Positions 35,345-64,000 of a DNA stretch of 64,000 nucleotides are shown in pieces. The notes beneath the pieces were generated by a model, which did not search any database, was not told where the DNA came from, and saw nothing but the letters and a program-made list of their open reading frames with translations. This DNA comes from Cristatella mucedo (taxonomy: Eukaryota > Bryozoa > Phylactolaemata > Cristatellidae): positions 467,001 through 531,000 of the forward strand of contig WPIO01000038.1 of NCBI GenBank assembly GCA_009760855.2, read 5' to 3'. A program made the position numbers and the translations under genes. How positions within the stretch are numbered: position 1 is the first letter of the stretch; every line of letters starts with the position of its first letter.

Positions 35345-36119
35345 AGGTGTGCATGCAGTGCGACAGTCGGACATCGCTGCCAGCCTGCACTTCGGCAGCG
35401 CAGGTGTTGCATACATGGGTACAGGTCGGTGCGACGTCGCCTGTGGTCGTCGGCTGCGGTTTCGGCGAGCCGGCTGTGCATTTGAGATACTGTCGGATTG
35501 TGGAGCTTAAGTCAGACGTCCGGGCTACATACACTAAGGCCGAAAAGGGGGAACGAAAGTGAGGCAGGCGACAAGACGATAGGTTGTGTGTCTCCGAAGT
35601 GTATTCAATTGAGCAAAATGAGCTCTCTCTTGCAACGAGCTCTCAGTCCAGTTTCCGTTTCCGTGAGAGTCGCCGTCGGCTTTTCGCGGTGTGCACTGAG
35701 GCAGCGCCGGCCGGCTGCATACCGATGAGGTACTCAAATGCACGCGTGAACGGCCGCCTACAGTGTTCAGACATACGGAATGCTTAAATAGTGGAACGGT
35801 GCACTTCGCTTGACCAACACAGGACGGAGTGGATCAGCCTGCACAGCCAGCAACCAGCCCCCGAAGGGTGGGGGAGGAGGCGTAGCTCCCTGCTCGACTT
35901 GAGATAGCTACTTATGGTCGTCCTGTCGATAGGAGCTACCTCCGTGGTTGCTGCTTCTGGTTGATGCCAATGTAGCCGATTGGCTACATCACTCGGCACA
36001 TCTGACTTTCGGTTACGACGTTCTGACTGGAGCCAGCCTGCCCGGGCAGTAGAGAGTGTTCCTCTTCCTGCAATGCAAAAAGTTATAAGCTGCTATCTTA
36101 GCTCTCTGTCTGTCTCTCA

Positions 36120-36121
<2 letters not shown>
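35345..36121. other. intergenic, no recognised gene
   Basis: Lies between the E2F poly(A) signal and the kinesin 3' end. Small frames only. Confidence 0.4.
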
Positions 36122-36196
<75 letters not shown>

Positions 36197-36381
36197 TCTT
36201 CTCTCTCTCTCTGCCTCTCTCTCTGCCTCTCACTCACCCACTCACTCACCCACACTCACTCACCCACACTCACTCACCCACTCACTCACTCACTCACCCA
36301 CTCACTCACCCACCCACTCACCCACCCACTCACCCACTCACTCACTCACTCACTCACTCACTCACTCACTCACTCACTCAC
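36122..36381 (+). repeat. CT microsatellite and ACTC/ACCC repeat
   Basis: CT run to about 36200, then an imperfect CACTCACC array from about 36228 to 36381. Confidence 0.95.
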
Positions 36382-36861
36382 CGCTTGGCTTCTAAGGTGG
36401 CACGCAGTGGTGCATTTGCCAGCATGCACTGTGCAGGGTGACGTTGCTTCGGGCACGTGTCAAACCAGCAGCACAGGTTGCTATCGCTGCGGCCCCGTAG
36501 CTGGCTTGCACAACCGGCTGCTCCCATGCACCACGGTGACAGGTTCAAGGCCGCTGGCAGCGTTTGCTCGCTCGGTGCTGCAGGCAGGGTAGCAGCTCGG
36601 ATAGAGCGTCGCCGTGCAAGCGGCCGAGGGCAATGGAAGCTACCAAATCTTAACCAAGCGGCCGGAAGCTAACAAATCTTACCGGTGTACCGGAAGCGGC
36701 GCGCCTCTGGCTCCGAGCCGAATTGCGAGGTAAAAGCAGCGAACAAGCCAAGCGTGGGCTCAGCTGGGTGTGCGAATGGCGGAAGCCCTGGTGCCGTGCG
36801 CTTGGCTGCTCGTGAGTAGCTAACGAGGTGCGGGGTGTGCAGCACTCGACAAGCGGCAGCG

Positions 36862-62944
<26,083 letters not shown>

Positions 62945-62947
62945 CTA

Positions 62948-63634
62948 AAAAAAGGAGACAGTGAAAATTCTCTTCATTTGGTTTACAAAGGAATGACAAA
63001 TATCAGAAATTAAGTTAACACTTGAATATGTATGCTGCTTGAAACATCGGCACCGGAAGCAAACTAGATGCACTGCTTGTAGTAGCCGACGAACGAACGC
63101 CATCAGCATCAAAGCCTAGTCAGTGTTCACTACTGTATTCTTCTCGTGTTTCGTGAAAGTTTGGGCATATGTATGGCACTTGATAATCTAGAATATAGCA
63201 TTCTTCCTCGATGGTGCCCCAACCCAGGCTTACATTACCAGGCTTTGGTTCTAATTTTTTACCAAAGCTGTCATTCTCCCCATCATTCAGTGTATAAATT
63301 AGCAGTCCACATTAGTTTTAATATGATACCTACTTCTCTATTGGTATTCTCTATTCTCTTATTCTCTTCTATTCTTCTATTCTATTCTATTCTCTTATTC
63401 TCTTCTATTGGTATTGGTATTTCAAGAAGCTAACGGTTTGATACCCTACAAGTCAAACATCGGTACTGTATATATATGTGTGTGTGCGTGTGTGTGTGTG
63501 TGTGTGCGTGTGTGTGTGTGAGCGTGTGTGTGTGTGTGAGCGTGTGTGTGTGTGTGCGTGTGTGTGTGTGTGTGTGTGTGCGCGTGTGCGTGTGTGTGTG
63601 TGTGTGTGCGTGTGTGTGTGTGTGTGTGAACGTG

Positions 63635-63666
<32 letters not shown>

Positions 63667-64000
63667 CGTGCGCGCGCAAATACATATAAATATACATTTA
63701 TTTATTTATATTTAGAGAGAAGGGGTCCTAGTCTGATGAACTATCAGGAGACTGAGCAAAACGGGTATTGGAAGGGTTTGGCTTGGGATTTCCATCCCAG
63801 GTATTGCTTCCGGTACAAGTTGTCAGATACAAGAGTACAGGAGTGTCAGTATCACTCTTAATCGGCTTGGCTGATGGAAAGTGTTATCTGATGGGACGAT
63901 GGTCATGGAATAGTAGCCGACCGCCTGCACCCTTCAAATGCAAGATTTTTTTCTGGCGGTGGTTAGCCTGTCACAATGCATATGACGCATTCTAAATACA
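62948..64000. other. kinesin intron to window edge, with repeats
   Basis: No further kinesin exon was found. Contains an ATTCT-rich stretch (63345-63415) and a ~200-bp GT/GTGC repeat (63475-63678). Confidence 0.5.
63475..63678 (+). repeat. GT microsatellite with GC/GA interruptions
   Basis: About 200 bp of GT with regular cg, ag and aa interruptions. Confidence 0.95.

Overview
This 64-kb window is nuclear DNA from a metazoan, most likely an invertebrate. It has spliced genes with GT-AG introns plus one U12-type AT-AC intron, a polymerase III tRNA gene, many 5'-truncated L2/CR1-type LINE copies, tRNA-headed SINEs and very long simple repeats. The proteins are animal-type (an E2F4/5 transcription factor and a kinesin-3 with an FHA domain). 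The sequence does not settle the phylum. No bacterial-type operon, CRISPR array or phage is present.

Layout. 1-20,500 is repeat-rich. It holds the endonuclease part of a LINE, a ~1-kb segment present twice as a direct repeat (about 770-1965 and 8686-9690), two LTR-like segments in opposite orientation, one intact tRNA-Ala(CGC) gene, several copies of two LINE families (A and B), SINEs and a 29-bp minisatellite. At 20,849-21,169 (-) there is an intact, unspliced TMEM14-type membrane protein gene. It is divergent from an E2F4/5 gene (+), with only 207 bp between the two start codons. The E2F gene runs from 21,377 to 34,398 in eight exons whose phases all agree and which encode 407 residues. Its third intron is a U12-type AT-AC intron, and its fifth intron hosts LINE and SINE copies. 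A poly(A) signal lies at 35,320.

The right half is occupied by the C-terminal part of a kinesin-3 gene on the minus strand (about 62,944 down to 36,862), convergent with E2F. Thirteen exons were assembled by reading splice sites and phases. They give 594 residues containing the FHA domain, the region after it, a DPFWEP...VLIG block, a C2-like domain and a short coiled-coil tail. It most resembles the KIF28/KLP-6 branch. The motor domain lies beyond the right edge. Its introns hold LINE fragments, SINEs and large simple repeats: a ~790-bp GGC/GAAGC tract starting at a splice donor, a ~745-bp TGC tract close to an acceptor, and long CT, CA, AT and GT runs.

The three genes are not an operon. 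TMEM14 proteins are linked to mitochondrial haem and porphyrin handling, E2F4/5 to pocket-protein-dependent cell-cycle repression, and KIF28/KLP-6-type kinesins to membrane cargo transport. The most notable observations are the minor-spliceosome intron in E2F, SINEs that share the LINE 3' tail, a filled/empty insertion-site pair inside the duplicated segment, and giant repeats placed against splice sites.
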